Assembly: GCF_009764645.1 (NCBI RefSeq)
Contig: NZ_RWIM01000061.1
Location: 1-64,000 of the forward strand
Direction of reading: 5' to 3'
Length of the DNA: 64,000 bases
Origin: Pseudomonas sp. PB106
GTDB taxonomy: Bacteria > Pseudomonadota > Gammaproteobacteria > Pseudomonadales > Pseudomonadaceae
Under the pieces are notes generated by a model that was not told where the DNA came from, made no database searches, and saw nothing but the letters and a program-made list of their open reading frames with translations. The translations under genes were made by a program, and so were the position numbers. Below, piece by piece: positions 31,772-41,929 of the stretch. Each line of letters opens with the position of its first letter. The stretch's first letter is position 1.

Positions 31772-34462
31772 TCAACGCTTGTCGAGCTTGTCCGGCAACG
31801 GCGCAAACAACGCTTCAATATCATCACTCTGCAACTTCCAGTCCCCGGCCTTGCGCCCATCCAGCACGCCCGCCGCCAAGTCGGATTTTTCCTTTTGCAG
31901 GTGCTGAATCTTCTCTTCCACCGTGCCCCGGGCAATCATTTTGTAGACGAACACCGGTTTTTCCTGGCCGATGCGATATGCGCGGTCAGTGGCCTGATTC
32001 TCGGTCGCCGGGTTCCACCACGGGTCGTAGTGAATCACCGTATCCGCTTCCGTCAGGTTCAGACCGACACCGCCAGCCTTCAGGCTGATCAGAAAAATCT
32101 GACGCTTGCCGCTCTGGAATTCCTTTACTGGTGTACGTCGATCGCGGGTCTGACCGGTCAACAGCGCGTAGGAAACGTTACGTTTTTTCAGTTCTTCTTC
32201 GATCAATGACAGCATCGACGTGAACTGTGAAAACAACAGAATTCGCCGACCTTCCTCGAACAGCTCCTCAAGCATTTCCATCAAGCTGTCGAGCTTGCCG
32301 GAGGTGCTGCCGCGAGCGGGCAGGGTGGCGTCGTTGACCAGGCGCAGATCACAGCAGACCTGACGCAGCTTGAGCAGCGCTTCAAGAATGATGATCTGAC
32401 TGCGCGCCACGCCTTTGCGGGTGATTTCGTCGCGGACTTTCTTGTCCATCGCCAGGCGCATGGTTTCGTATACATCGCGTTGCGCTTCGTTGAGATCGAC
32501 CCAGTGGATGATCTCGGTTTTCGGCGGCAGCTCGGTGGCCACCTGTTCCTTGGTCCGGCGCAGCAGAAACGGTTTTATCCGACCGTTGAGGTGCTGAAGC
32601 CTGACTTCGCTGCCGCGCTTTTCAATCGGTACACGGTAATCGGCATTAAAGCTTTTTACATCGCCGAGCCAGCCCGGCAGCAGGAAGTGAAACAGCGACC
32701 ACAGCTCGCCCAGATGGTTTTCCAGCGGCGTACCGCTCAGGCACAGACGCTGGCGTGCGTTGAGCTCTCGTGCCGCTTGTGCGGCTTTGCTGTTCGGGTT
32801 CTTGATGTACTGCGCTTCATCCAGCACCAGCACGTGCAGCGGCTGTTTGGCCAGACGCTCGACGTCCTTGGGAAGCAGCGCGTAAGTGGTGAGGATCAGG
32901 TCGAAATCGGCCAGATTATCGAAATGCTTTTTGCGCGTGGCGCCGTACAGCGCGACCACTTTCAACTGTGGCGTGAAGTGCGCCGCCTCATCAAGCCAGT
33001 TTGGAATCAGGCTGGTCGGCATCACCACCATGCACGGGCGATCGAGGCGTCCGGCGTTTTTCTCGCTGAGAATATGCGCCAGGGTTTGTAGGGTTTTACC
33101 CAGGCCCATGTCATCCGCAAGAATCCCGCCGACTTCCAGTTGCCGCAGCGATTGCATCCAGCTCAAGCCTTCGAGCTGATACGGACGCAGCGTCGCGTTC
33201 AGGCCTTGCGGTGCTTCAGCGCTGAAATCACGAATATCACGCAGACGCTGAGCAAAGGTACGGATTTGCTCGCCACCCTCCCACAGCAGTGGCAGGCCTT
33301 CCAGCGAGTTGAGTCGCGTGGCATCCGCCTTGCTCAAGCGCAGCGTGGTTTCCCCTGGCTCCTGCAAATAGAACTCGCCAAGCGTCATCAACACCGGTTT
33401 CAACCGGCCCAGCGGCAACGCCACTTGCAGCGGTCCGTGCTCGCTGTTGCGCTGAGGAATATTGACCAGAATCAACTCGTCATCGCGGCGCCGCGCCAAG
33501 CGTTCCGGGTTGAGGATTTCCGCGTGCGAGCGCATCAGGTTGAGCAGAATCGGCAGCAGACTCAGGCGCTCGCCATTGACGATGATCCCAAGTTCCAGAT
33601 CAAACCAGTCGCGTTCTGGCGCCTGTTCGACCGTGGCGTACCAGTCATCCACGGCGGTCAGATCGAAGCCGAACTCCTCATCGATCTGCAATTCCCAGCC
33701 TTGAGTGCGCAGCTTCGGCAGATCGTTGAGGGTGAACGTCAGCCAGGCACTGTCATTGACCATCTCATACAGTTCGCCGGCGCTTTCCGGCAGCGCTTTG
33801 CTCTGCCGCGTGGCGATGCGAAAGCCGAGGATTCTTAACTGTTCACGGTAGGACTGTTCGACTTCTGGATGGCGTTTTATCCGTAGCGTCTGGGTTTCCT
33901 GACGGATCAGGATGTCGCTGTTTTTCTGTCCGCTGACGTATTCGTCCAGATAGCTGAACGACAGCGCCGCGCGGTGCTGAATGTAGCGCTGCATCTTGCC
34001 GTTGCGCGGTTCGAAGGCGCTGAACTCGACACTGGCCAGCCACAGGCGCGGCACGGGTTGCACATTGTCGACCAGCACTTGCGGCGGGGCTTTCGGGCCA
34101 CGGTTTTCCAGCACGGCTTGGAGCTTTTCCAGTAATTCGGCGTCTTTGGCGGCGGCGGGGTAGTCGAGGGTTTCCTGCACTTTCAGCAGCACTGCGGCGC
34201 AGTGTTTGCAGTTGGTGCGCACCGGGCAGGTGCAGCCAGCATCGACCAGCAGCAAAGTGCCTTTGGCTGACTCGCGCAGATGAATGGTCTGACGGTAGAC
34301 GTTGCCGCCAGAGCCTTCGCAACTGGCGGTGATCGTTGCGTCGCCGACTTGCGCGATGCGTACCCGGTTTTCCAGAGCGTAGCGACGGCCACGCTCCAGG
34401 CTCTGTTCCTTGAATCGGCTGACCCAAGAGGGCGCCAACGGTTTGCTCAGCGGCGGGTTCAT
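31772..34462 (-). CDS. SNF2-family DEAD/DEAH-box helicase with SWIM zinc finger
   Basis: Large ATP-dependent remodelling-type protein of 896 residues. The N-terminal SWIM zinc finger is at about 77-93 (CTCPVRTNCKHC). The SNF2 ATPase core follows: LRPYQLEGLSWMQSL, Walker A DDMGLGKTLQTLAH, the DEAQ box VLDEAQYIKN, CLSGTPLENHLGELWSLF, then helicase C with LLFSQFTSML, LISLKAGGVGLNLT and the arginine motif TDRAYRIGQEKPVFVYK. Probably acts on transcription complexes or DNA repair intermediates, in line with its place in the mfd operon, but its substrate is unknown. Starts 11 bp after csiV. Confidence 0.88.
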   Translation of the reverse strand: MNPPLSKPLAPSWVSRFKEQSLERGRRYALENRVRIAQVGDATITASCEGSGGNVYRQTIHLRESAKGTLLLVDAGCTCPVRTNCKHCAAVLLKVQETLDYPAAAKDAELLEKLQAVLENRGPKAPPQVLVDNVQPVPRLWLASVEFSAFEPRNGKMQRYIQHRAALSFSYLDEYVSGQKNSDILIRQETQTLRIKRHPEVEQSYREQLRILGFRIATRQSKALPESAGELYEMVNDSAWLTFTLNDLPKLRTQGWELQIDEEFGFDLTAVDDWYATVEQAPERDWFDLELGIIVNGERLSLLPILLNLMRSHAEILNPERLARRRDDELILVNIPQRNSEHGPLQVALPLGRLKPVLMTLGEFYLQEPGETTLRLSKADATRLNSLEGLPLLWEGGEQIRTFAQRLRDIRDFSAEAPQGLNATLRPYQLEGLSWMQSLRQLEVGGILADDMGLGKTLQTLAHILSEKNAGRLDRPCMVVMPTSLIPNWLDEAAHFTPQLKVVALYGATRKKHFDNLADFDLILTTYALLPKDVERLAKQPLHVLVLDEAQYIKNPNSKAAQAARELNARQRLCLSGTPLENHLGELWSLFHFLLPGWLGDVKSFNADYRVPIEKRGSEVRLQHLNGRIKPFLLRRTKEQVATELPPKTEIIHWVDLNEAQRDVYETMRLAMDKKVRDEITRKGVARSQIIILEALLKLRQVCCDLRLVNDATLPARGSTSGKLDSLMEMLEELFEEGRRILLFSQFTSMLSLIEEELKKRNVSYALLTGQTRDRRTPVKEFQSGKRQIFLISLKAGGVGLNLTEADTVIHYDPWWNPATENQATDRAYRIGQEKPVFVYKMIARGTVEEKIQHLQKEKSDLAAGVLDGRKAGDWKLQSDDIEALFAPLPDKLDKR

Positions 34463-34473
34463 AAGGACTTCGA

Positions 34474-35040
34474 TCAGTCCGGAATGGCTTCAGGCGCTTC
34501 CCGTGGTGCAGGCGCGGTCAGGGAGGTGATCTTGATCAGCAGGGCCAGATGGCCGTTATCGAGATAGTTGAGTTGGCCGTTCTTGGTGTGGCTGTCCTGT
34601 TTCAGCCGCTCGCTGGCGGTGACCATGCCATTGGCATCGATCTGATTGACCCAGAAGTCGGCGTTCACGTCGGTGAAGCGTCCGAGTTTCATCTCCAGCG
34701 TGCCCTCGATCGGGAACTGGCCGAATTGCTCTTGACCGTCGCTGACAGCGACTTTGGCTGGCGTTTCGCCGAGGGTTTGCTGCCAGGCCTTGTGCAGCAG
34801 CACGCTGTAGTCGCCGCTGGCGGTGAGCTTGGTAACGACGTCATTCAGCGCTGGCGTGCGCTTGCTGTCATCGCCCAGGCGCTGGGCACCCGCAGCCCAG
34901 TCTTCTGGCGCGGCGCGGCTGACGATGGCGGGCACGGCGTTCTGGCGCACCAGAATCATTTCGACCTGATACAGGTCATCGGCGAAAACCGAGGGTGCTA
35001 CGAGGGTAAGTAGCAAAGTCAGTGAGCGAAACAGGCGCAT
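34474..35040 (-). CDS. csiV: CsiV-family periplasmic protein
   Basis: A 188-residue exported protein; V. cholerae CsiV binds peptidoglycan and is needed for growth with D-amino acids. Signal peptide MRLFRSLTLLLTLVAPSVFA with cleavage before DDLYQVEMILVRQ, the conserved start of the family. The mature domain has YSVLLHKAWQQTL and VNADFWVNQIDANG. The start at 35040 is used instead of 35079 because the signal peptide begins there. Lies 10 bp after mfd and 11 bp before the helicase. Confidence 0.82.
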   Translation of the reverse strand: MRLFRSLTLLLTLVAPSVFADDLYQVEMILVRQNAVPAIVSRAAPEDWAAGAQRLGDDSKRTPALNDVVTKLTASGDYSVLLHKAWQQTLGETPAKVAVSDGQEQFGQFPIEGTLEMKLGRFTDVNADFWVNQIDANGMVTASERLKQDSHTKNGQLNYLDNGHLALLIKITSLTAPAPREAPEAIPD

Positions 35041-35050
35041 GCGGCGTCCT

Positions 35051-38000
35051 TCAAACGGATTTCGGGAGGAGGCGCTCAAACAGCGCCTCTACAGTATTAA
35101 AGCGCTCTTCCGGGCGTTCCATCGGCACCTGGAACTTGAACATCGTCGCGCCTTCGAATTTGTAACGTTTTGGCTGGCTCTGAATCAGCTTGATCAGCGT
35201 CATCGGGTCAACGGGAGTCTGCGCTTCGAACTCGATGCGCCCACCCTGTGGCCCGCCATCGACCTTCTTGATGCCCAGTTGCTCAGCCTGCAATTTCAGC
35301 GCAGTGATGCGCACCAGATTCTTCGTCGGTTCCGGCAACAGGCCGAAACGGTCGATCATCTCGACTTGCAGATCCTTCAGGCCTTCCTCATCGGTCGCCG
35401 AAGCAATGCGCTTGTACAGAATCAGGCGAGCGTGAACATCCGGCAGATAGTCTTCCGGAATCAGCGCCGGCACCCGCAGATTGACTTCCGGCCCACCGCC
35501 GAGCGGTTGATCGAGGTTCGGTTGCTCGCCCTTGCGGATCGACTTCACCGCGCGCTCGAGCATTTCCATGTACAGCGTGAAGCCCACGGCCTGAATCTGC
35601 CCGCTCTGGCCATCGCCGAGCAGTTCGCCGGCGCCACGGATTTCCAGGTCGTTGGTCGCCAGCACGAAACCGGCGCCGAGGTCCTGAGTATTGGCAATTG
35701 CTTCCAGACGCTTTTCCGCATCCGAAGTGATTTGCTGGCGCGGCGGCGTCAGCAGGTAGGCGTAAGCCTGGTGGTGACTACGGCCAACGCGACCACGCAA
35801 CTGGTGCAGTTGCGCCAGGCCGAACTTGTCGGCGCGCTCGATGATGATGGTGTTGGCGCTCGGTACGTCGATGCCGGTCTCGATGATGGTCGAGGCGATC
35901 AGCACGTTGAAGCGCTTGTGATAGAAGTCGCTCATCACCTGTTCGAGTTCGCGTTCGCGCATCTGTCCGTGACCGATGCCGATACGGGCTTCCGGCACCA
36001 GTTCGGCGAGGTCGGCGGCGCATTTCTCGATGGTTTTCACATCGTTGTGCAAGTAGTAAACCTGACCACCACGCAGAAGTTCACGCAACAGGGCCTCTTT
36101 GACCGTGCTCTTGTTCTGCTCCATGACGAAAGTGCGCACCGACAGGCGTCGCGCCGGCGGCGTGGCGATGATCGACAGGTCACGCATGCCGGACACTGCC
36201 ATGTTCAGCGTGCGCGGAATCGGCGTGGCGGTCAGGGTGAGAATGTCGACTTCGCTGCGCAGGGCCTTGAGCTGTTCTTTCTGACGGACACCGAAGCGGT
36301 GCTCTTCGTCGATAATTACCAGCCCGAGGTTTTTGATCTTCACATCATCGGACAGCAACTTGTGCGTGCCGATGACGATGTCGATCTTGCCTTCCGCCAG
36401 ATCGGCGATTGCAGCGTTGACTTCCTTGGCCGATTTGAAGCGGCTCATCACTTCCACGGTCACCGGCCAGTCGGCGAAGCGGTCGCGGAAGCTGTTGTAG
36501 TGTTGCTGGGCGAGCAGGGTGGTTGGCACCAGAATCGCCACTTGGCGGCCACCATGCACAGCGATGAACGCCGCGCGCATGGCCACTTCGGTCTTGCCGA
36601 AACCGACGTCGCCGCAGACCAGGCGATCCATCGGTTTCGGCGCGAGCATGTCTTCGCGCACCGCTTCGATGGTCGATTGCTGGTCCGGGGTTTCTTCGAA
36701 CGGGAAGCCGGCGCTGAACGTCGCGTAATCGGCTTTCGGATCGGCGAAGGCGTAACCTTCGCGAGCGGCGCGGCGGGCATAGATGTCGAGCAGTTCAGCG
36801 GCGACGTCACGCACTTGTTCGGCGGCTTTGCGCTTGGCTTTCTGCCAGGTCTCGGAGCCGAGGCGGTGCAGCGGGGCCAGCGAATCGTCGCTACCGGTGT
36901 AGCGGGCGATCAAGTGCAGGTTGGCCACCGGCACGTAGAGCTTGGCGGCCTCGGCGTATTCCAGGGTAAGGAATTCGGCGGCCTGGTTGTCGATTTCCAG
37001 AATCGTCAGACCGAGGTAGCGACCCACGCCGTGATCGATGTGCACCACCGGCGCGCCTTCGCGCAGCTCGGTGAGGTTCTTGATTACCGCGTCGTTGCTG
37101 ACGTCGCTGCGTTTCTCGCGACGACGGCGTTGCATCACGCGCTGACCGAACAGCGGACTTTCCGCGACCAGTGCCAGCGCTGGGTCATCCAGCATCAAGC
37201 CTTCGTCGAGCGGAGCAATGGTGATTGCCAGGCGATCCTTGCTCGCGACGAAATCCGGCCAACTGTCGACGGTTTTCGGCCGCAGCTTCAGGCGTTCGAG
37301 CAACTCCAGCAGGACTTCGCGACGACCGGCGGATTCGGCGGTGAACAACACACGACCGGGGAATTCATCAAGGAAACCGGCCAGCGCTGCCAGCGGTTGC
37401 GTGGCTTTGGCTTCGATCGCCAGATTTGGCAGTGCCTGCGCCGGGAAGCGCTCGCGGCCGGCGCCGCTTTCGACGTCCTGCTGGCTGGCAACCACACGCG
37501 GCCAGCTCTTCAGGCGAGCAAAGCAGTCTTCCACAGGCAGGAACAATTCGGCGGGCGGCAATAAAGGACGCGATGGATCGACGCGACGCTCTTCGTAACG
37601 ATTGCGCACGTCGTTCCAGAAATTCTCCGCCGCTTGCTCGATGCCCGGCAGCGAGAACACCTGGGTGTCCTGCGGCAAGTAATCGAACAGGGTCGAGGTT
37701 TCGTCGAAGAACAGTGGCAGGTAGTACTCGATGCCCGCCGGGGTAATCCCGCTGCTCAAGTCCTGGAAGATCGGGCAGCGACGGAAGTCGACGTCGAAGC
37801 GCTCGCGGAACCGCGCCTTGAAGCGGGTGACCGCGTCTTTCTGCAGCGGAAACTCACGGGCCGGCAGCAGCTTGACCGAATCGACCTTGTCGATGGAGCG
37901 CTGGTTTTCCGGATCGAAGGTACGCAAGGTTTCGATTTCGTCATCGAACAGATCGATGCGATACGGCAATTTGCTGCCCATCGGGAACAGGTCGATCAAC

Positions 38001-38500
38001 GCGCCCCGTACGGTGAATTCGCCGTGCTCATAAACCGTGTCGACGTAGCGATAGCCGCTGGCTTCGAGCCGCGAGCGCATCTGCTCTACATCGAGTTTCT
38101 GCCCGACATCCAGCACCAGGCTGCTGCCGAGCAGGAACTTGGTCGGCGCCAACCGATGCAAAGCCGTGGTGATCGGCACCACCAGCACACCGTGCTCCAG
38201 CTCCGGTAGCCTGTATAAGCTGGCGATGCGCTGGGAAATGATGTCCTGGTGCGGCGAGAACAAGTCGTAGGGCAGGGTTTCCCAGTCGGGGAAATGCAGT
38301 ACGGGCAAATCCGGGGCGAAGAAACTCAGCTCCTGTTCCAGTCGTTCAGCGCTCTGGCTGTCGGCGGTCAGTAGCAGGGTGAAGCGCTTGGCAGCGCTGG
38401 CAGCCTCGGCAATTGCCAGGCTGAGGGCAGCACCGGGCAAATTGCCCCAATGCTGTTTACCTGCTTCGGCAGGGAGTAGCGGTAGACGCAGAACGGGCAC
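35051..38500 (-). CDS. mfd: Transcription-repair coupling factor
   Basis: Removes RNA polymerase stalled at lesions and recruits UvrA. 1149 residues in normal order: UvrB-like region (ADSQSAERLEQELSFF; DWETLPYDLFSPHQDI), the RNA polymerase-interacting domain (VVHIDHGVGRYLGL), RecG-like translocase with Walker A CGDVGFGKTEVAMRAAF and DEEH in IIDEEHRFGVRQ, the TRG motif region (VGRSHHQAYAYLL), and the C-terminal UvrA-binding domain. First gene of a three-gene minus-strand operon with csiV and the helicase. The start codon lies next to the gap-mfd divergent region. Confidence 0.97.
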   Translation of the reverse strand: MPVLRLPLLPAEAGKQHWGNLPGAALSLAIAEAASAAKRFTLLLTADSQSAERLEQELSFFAPDLPVLHFPDWETLPYDLFSPHQDIISQRIASLYRLPELEHGVLVVPITTALHRLAPTKFLLGSSLVLDVGQKLDVEQMRSRLEASGYRYVDTVYEHGEFTVRGALIDLFPMGSKLPYRIDLFDDEIETLRTFDPENQRSIDKVDSVKLLPAREFPLQKDAVTRFKARFRERFDVDFRRCPIFQDLSSGITPAGIEYYLPLFFDETSTLFDYLPQDTQVFSLPGIEQAAENFWNDVRNRYEERRVDPSRPLLPPAELFLPVEDCFARLKSWPRVVASQQDVESGAGRERFPAQALPNLAIEAKATQPLAALAGFLDEFPGRVLFTAESAGRREVLLELLERLKLRPKTVDSWPDFVASKDRLAITIAPLDEGLMLDDPALALVAESPLFGQRVMQRRRREKRSDVSNDAVIKNLTELREGAPVVHIDHGVGRYLGLTILEIDNQAAEFLTLEYAEAAKLYVPVANLHLIARYTGSDDSLAPLHRLGSETWQKAKRKAAEQVRDVAAELLDIYARRAAREGYAFADPKADYATFSAGFPFEETPDQQSTIEAVREDMLAPKPMDRLVCGDVGFGKTEVAMRAAFIAVHGGRQVAILVPTTLLAQQHYNSFRDRFADWPVTVEVMSRFKSAKEVNAAIADLAEGKIDIVIGTHKLLSDDVKIKNLGLVIIDEEHRFGVRQKEQLKALRSEVDILTLTATPIPRTLNMAVSGMRDLSIIATPPARRLSVRTFVMEQNKSTVKEALLRELLRGGQVYYLHNDVKTIEKCAADLAELVPEARIGIGHGQMRERELEQVMSDFYHKRFNVLIASTIIETGIDVPSANTIIIERADKFGLAQLHQLRGRVGRSHHQAYAYLLTPPRQQITSDAEKRLEAIANTQDLGAGFVLATNDLEIRGAGELLGDGQSGQIQAVGFTLYMEMLERAVKSIRKGEQPNLDQPLGGGPEVNLRVPALIPEDYLPDVHARLILYKRIASATDEEGLKDLQVEMIDRFGLLPEPTKNLVRITALKLQAEQLGIKKVDGGPQGGRIEFEAQTPVDPMTLIKLIQSQPKRYKFEGATMFKFQVPMERPEERFNTVEALFERLLPKSV

Positions 38501-38869
38501 GGAAGGTTGAGCTCCAGGCTTTGCGACAAAGTCGGTAATTGTAGCGGCGTCCGGTGCTGCCTGTCAGTTGCAGACTGCGTCTATCTTCGTGGTTTTGGCG
38601 AAATGTAGTGGTAACCATAAAAACGAGCAGTTTTTTTGTGGTTATGTAGTGCCGAAAGCGGGTGGTGTTACGGAGGGTTACAGACATCGTCTGACAGTCG
38701 TCGGAAAATTGACTGCGCTGGAGGCCCCGGTTTTATTGGTCTGCAGAGGGGCGTATTTTTTTTGAAAGGAATTTTGTTACCGATTGCGCGACAAGCGCGC
38801 ATTGCTGAATGAGGTTGTCGGCGGCATAATGTAGCCCCTTTTTTCTGCCCCTACATGTGGAAGGTTACC
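38501..38869. other. Divergent mfd/gap intergenic region
   Basis: 369 bp with no protein gene seen. It contains a promoter for gap at 38802-38830 and AT-rich tracts, and must hold the mfd promoter near 38501-38600. No repeat element was found. Confidence 0.6.
38802..38830 (+). promoter_or_regulatory. Putative sigma70 promoter of gap
   Basis: TTGCTG (38802-38807), 17-bp spacer, CATAAT (38825-38830). It would give a leader of about 33 nt before the GTG start at 38870. Confidence 0.55.
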
Positions 38870-40318
38870 GTGACTCAGAAGCCCGACCAGTGTCTTGGTG
38901 AATGGATCGACCGTGAAGCACTCGCAGAAGCGATGATTCCGCTTATCGGTCAGCTCTACCGCAATAACAACGTGGTGAGCTCGATCTATGGCCGCAGCCT
39001 GATCAACCAGTCTGTCATCGCGATTCTCAAAGCTCACCGCTTTGCTCGCCACCGTTCTTCCGACGACAGCGAACTCTCCGTCCACGAAACATTCCCACTG
39101 CTCAAGGCCATGAGCGAGCTCAAGCTCGGCGCGGCTTCGGTAGATCTGGGCAAGTTGGCGTTCAAATTCCGCAACGAAGGCAATGGCCGTACTGCCGAGC
39201 AGTTCGTTCGTGAAGAGATGGCTGACGTGGTTGGTCAGCAAAATGCTTCCGCACGTAAAGGCACCGACGTTGTGCTGTACGGCTTCGGTCGTATCGGCCG
39301 TCTGCTGGCGCGCATCCTGATCGAGAAAACCGGTGGTGGCGACGGCCTGCGTCTGCGTGCCATCGTCGTGCGCAAAGGCGCCGAAAACGACCTGACCAAA
39401 CGCGCCAGCCTGCTGCGCCGCGATTCGGTACACGGTTCGTTCAACGGCACCATTACCATCGACGAAGAAAACAACACCATCACTGCCAACGGTAACCTGA
39501 TTCAGGTCATCTACGCGAAGAACCCGACCGAGGTGGATTACACCCAGTACGGCATCAAAGACGCACTGCTGGTGGACAACACCGGTGTATGGCGTGACGC
39601 TGACGGCCTGGGTCAGCATCTGGCCTGCCCGGGTATCGACCGCGTTGTTCTGACCGCGCCTGGCAAAGGCAAGCTGAAGAACATCGTTCACGGTATCAAC
39701 CACAACGAAATCACGGCTGACGACAAGATCGTGTCCGCCGCTTCCTGCACCACCAACGCCATCGTGCCGGTGCTGAAAGCTGTGAATGACAAGTTCGGCA
39801 TCATCAACGGTCACGTCGAAACCGTTCACTCGTACACCAACGACCAGAACCTGATCGACAACTTCCACAAGGGCGATCGCCGTGGCCGTAGCGCCGCGCT
39901 GAACATGGTCATCACCGAGACCGGTGCTGCCACCGCTGCTGCCAAGGCCCTGCCTGAGCTGGCCGGCAAGCTGACCGGTAACGCGATCCGTGTTCCGACG
40001 CCGAACGTGTCGATGGCCATTCTCAACCTCAACCTTGAGAAAGCCGCCACCCGCGAAGAGATGAACGAGTACCTGCGCTACATGGCGCTGCACTCCGATC
40101 TGCACAAGCAAATCGACTTCGTCAACTCGCAGGAAGTTGTTTCGACCGACTTCGTTGGCTCGCGCCACGCCGGCGTGGTCGATGCTGAAGCGACCATCGT
40201 TCAGGATAACCGCGTTGTTCTGTATGTCTGGTACGACAACGAGTTCGGTTACAGCTGCCAGGTAGTTCGCGTGATGGAAGACATGGCTGATGTAAATCCG
40301 CCAGCATTCCCGCGCTAA
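38870..40318 (+). CDS. Glyceraldehyde-3-phosphate dehydrogenase with N-terminal extension
   Basis: Interconverts glyceraldehyde-3-phosphate and 1,3-bisphosphoglycerate. 482 residues from the GTG at 38870, which has GGAAGG five bases upstream; an ATG five codons earlier lacks a ribosome site. The GAPDH core starts near residue 133 (VVLYGFGRIGRLLARIL) with the catalytic Cys293 in SAASCTTNAIVPVL and GAATAAAKALPELAGKLTG. About 130 N-terminal residues (EWIDREALAEAMIPLIGQLY...) precede it, making it about 150 residues longer than ordinary Gap. This long form is the one next to mfd in PAO1. Its metabolic direction is not clear from sequence. Confidence 0.92.
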   Translation: MTQKPDQCLGEWIDREALAEAMIPLIGQLYRNNNVVSSIYGRSLINQSVIAILKAHRFARHRSSDDSELSVHETFPLLKAMSELKLGAASVDLGKLAFKFRNEGNGRTAEQFVREEMADVVGQQNASARKGTDVVLYGFGRIGRLLARILIEKTGGGDGLRLRAIVVRKGAENDLTKRASLLRRDSVHGSFNGTITIDEENNTITANGNLIQVIYAKNPTEVDYTQYGIKDALLVDNTGVWRDADGLGQHLACPGIDRVVLTAPGKGKLKNIVHGINHNEITADDKIVSAASCTTNAIVPVLKAVNDKFGIINGHVETVHSYTNDQNLIDNFHKGDRRGRSAALNMVITETGAATAAAKALPELAGKLTGNAIRVPTPNVSMAILNLNLEKAATREEMNEYLRYMALHSDLHKQIDFVNSQEVVSTDFVGSRHAGVVDAEATIVQDNRVVLYVWYDNEFGYSCQVVRVMEDMADVNPPAFPR

Positions 40319-40334
40319 GCCTTAGCAGTACATG

Positions 40335-40366
40335 AAAACGCCCCGACTTTTGGTCGGGGCGTTTTT
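40335..40366 (+). terminator. Terminator of gap
   Basis: Stem ACGCCCCGAC / GTCGGGGCGT with a T5 run. Confidence 0.92.
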
Positions 40367-40398
40367 GTTTGGGGAAGATCAAAGCATCGCGTTTGATT

Positions 40399-40428
40399 CT
40401 GTAGGAGCTGCCGAAGGCTGCGATCTTT
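40399..40428. repeat. Single REP-like unit (family A)
   Basis: One arm only of the GTAGGAGCTGCCGAAGGCTG element; the inverted partner present in the other copies is missing here. Confidence 0.85.
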
Positions 40429-40440
40429 GCTTTATGCCCT

Positions 40441-40534
40441 CATCGCTGGCAAGCCAGCTCCCACAGGTTTCTTGGTGAATTGCACAATTGCATTAACACC
40501 CGAAACCCTGTGGGAGCTGGCTTGCCAGCGATGG
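40441..40534. repeat. REP-like inverted repeat (family C)
   Basis: Near-identical to 31656-31748: facing arms with core TCGCTGGCAAGCCAGCTCCC. It ends 5 bp before the MFS stop codon. Confidence 0.9.
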
Positions 40535-40538
40535 CGTC

Positions 40539-41840
40539 CTACCGTGCTCCGCCGGGTATGGCCGCTTGCGCCGTGCGCAGTTCATGCTTGTTGCCACGGA
40601 ACAACACCAGCGTCGCCAGCAATCCCAGCACCGCCGCGCCACTGAGCCAGATCCCCGGCGCAGCCTTGTTGTCCAGCACATGAATCAGGTACGTACACGC
40701 CGCCGGGGTAAACCCGCCGAAGGTTGCCGTCGCCAGGCTGTACGCCAGCGAGAACCCGGTCGTACGCACTTCTACCGGCATGATCTCGGTCAGTGCCACC
40801 ACCATCGCGCCGTTGTACGAGCCGTAGAGGAACGACAGCCACAATTCGACAATCAGCAAATGGCTGAAGCTCGGATTCGCCACCAACCAAGACAGGGCGG
40901 GATAGGCGGTAAGAATCGCCAGAATCGTCGCCGCGAGCAGTAGGGGTTTTCGCCCGATCTTGTCGGACACCGCGCCCATCACCGGCAACCAGAAGAAGTT
41001 CGACAGGCCGATGCACACCGTCACCAGTAGCGCATCGAGATCCGACAGGTGCAACTCAGCCTTGCCGAAGGTCGGGGTGTAAGCGGTGATCAGGTAGAAC
41101 GACACCGTGGTCATCACCACCAGCGCCATGCCAGCGATGACGAGGCCAAAGTTCTGACCGATAGAGCGGACAATTTCCCGCAGGGTAGGGCGATGTTTCC
41201 GCGCCTGGAATTCCGGGGTTTCTTCCAGCGAGCGACGGATGAAGAAAATCACCGGCACAATCATGCAGCCGATCAGGAACGGCACGCGCCAGCCCCACTC
41301 ACCCATTTGTTCCGGGCTGAGCCAATGATTGAGGCCAACCCCGAGCAGGCCGGCGAAGACGACCGCCGCTTGCTGGCTCGCGGACTGCCAACTGACGAAA
41401 AAGCCCTTGCGACCCGGGGTGGCGATTTCTGCCAGATACACCGACACACCGCCGAGTTCTACGCCCGCCGAGAAGCCTTGTAACAATCGGCCGAACAGTA
41501 CGAGCAAAGGCGCAGCGACACCCAGTGTGGCGTAACCGGGTACGCAAGCTATCAGCACGGTACCTGCTGCCATCAACGCCAACGTTATGATCAAGCCTTG
41601 GCGGCGGCCATGACGGTCAATGTAGGCGCCGAGGAAAATCGCCCCCAGCGGTCGCATCAGGAAGCCTGCGCCGAAGGTCGCCAACGAAAGCATCAGGGAA
41701 GCGAAGGCGCTGTCGGAGGGGAAAAAGGTCTTGGCAATGGCCGTGGCGTAAAAGCCGTAGACCATGAAGTCGAACATTTCGAGGAAGTTGCCGCTGACAA
41801 CGCGAAAGATCGCTTTGCCTTTGCCCGTGGTGGAGGACAT
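40539..41840 (-). CDS. MFS transporter, MHS family (citrate/tricarballylate-type proton symporter)
   Basis: Inner-membrane carboxylate importer. 433 residues, 12 predicted helices and the metabolite-H+ symporter signatures: [42 protein letters not shown] after helix 2 and [20 protein letters not shown] in helix 4, with [10 protein letters not shown] between helices 8 and 9. Closest types known to me are citrate (CitA) and tricarballylate (TcuC) carriers; the substrate is inferred. It lies where PAO1 has aroP1 and nqrA-F, flanked by a REP cluster at its 3' end. Confidence 0.85.
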   Translation of the reverse strand: MSSTTGKGKAIFRVVSGNFLEMFDFMVYGFYATAIAKTFFPSDSAFASLMLSLATFGAGFLMRPLGAIFLGAYIDRHGRRQGLIITLALMAAGTVLIACVPGYATLGVAAPLLVLFGRLLQGFSAGVELGGVSVYLAEIATPGRKGFFVSWQSASQQAAVVFAGLLGVGLNHWLSPEQMGEWGWRVPFLIGCMIVPVIFFIRRSLEETPEFQARKHRPTLREIVRSIGQNFGLVIAGMALVVMTTVSFYLITAYTPTFGKAELHLSDLDALLVTVCIGLSNFFWLPVMGAVSDKIGRKPLLLAATILAILTAYPALSWLVANPSFSHLLIVELWLSFLYGSYNGAMVVALTEIMPVEVRTTGFSLAYSLATATFGGFTPAACTYLIHVLDNKAAPGIWLSGAAVLGLLATLVLFRGNKHELRTAQAAIPGGAR

Positions 41841-41929
41841 GGTCAGGTCTCACTATTGGATTTTGTATAAAGATGTTGCAGATCCGTTAATTCATAATGG
41901 CCGCCGTGGTTTTACGGGGAGATGAATAA

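Noticed and set aside
38774..38794. TTGT...ACAA pair upstream of gap as a HexR site
   Set aside because: The HexR consensus has a 7-8 bp spacer; here it is 13 bp.
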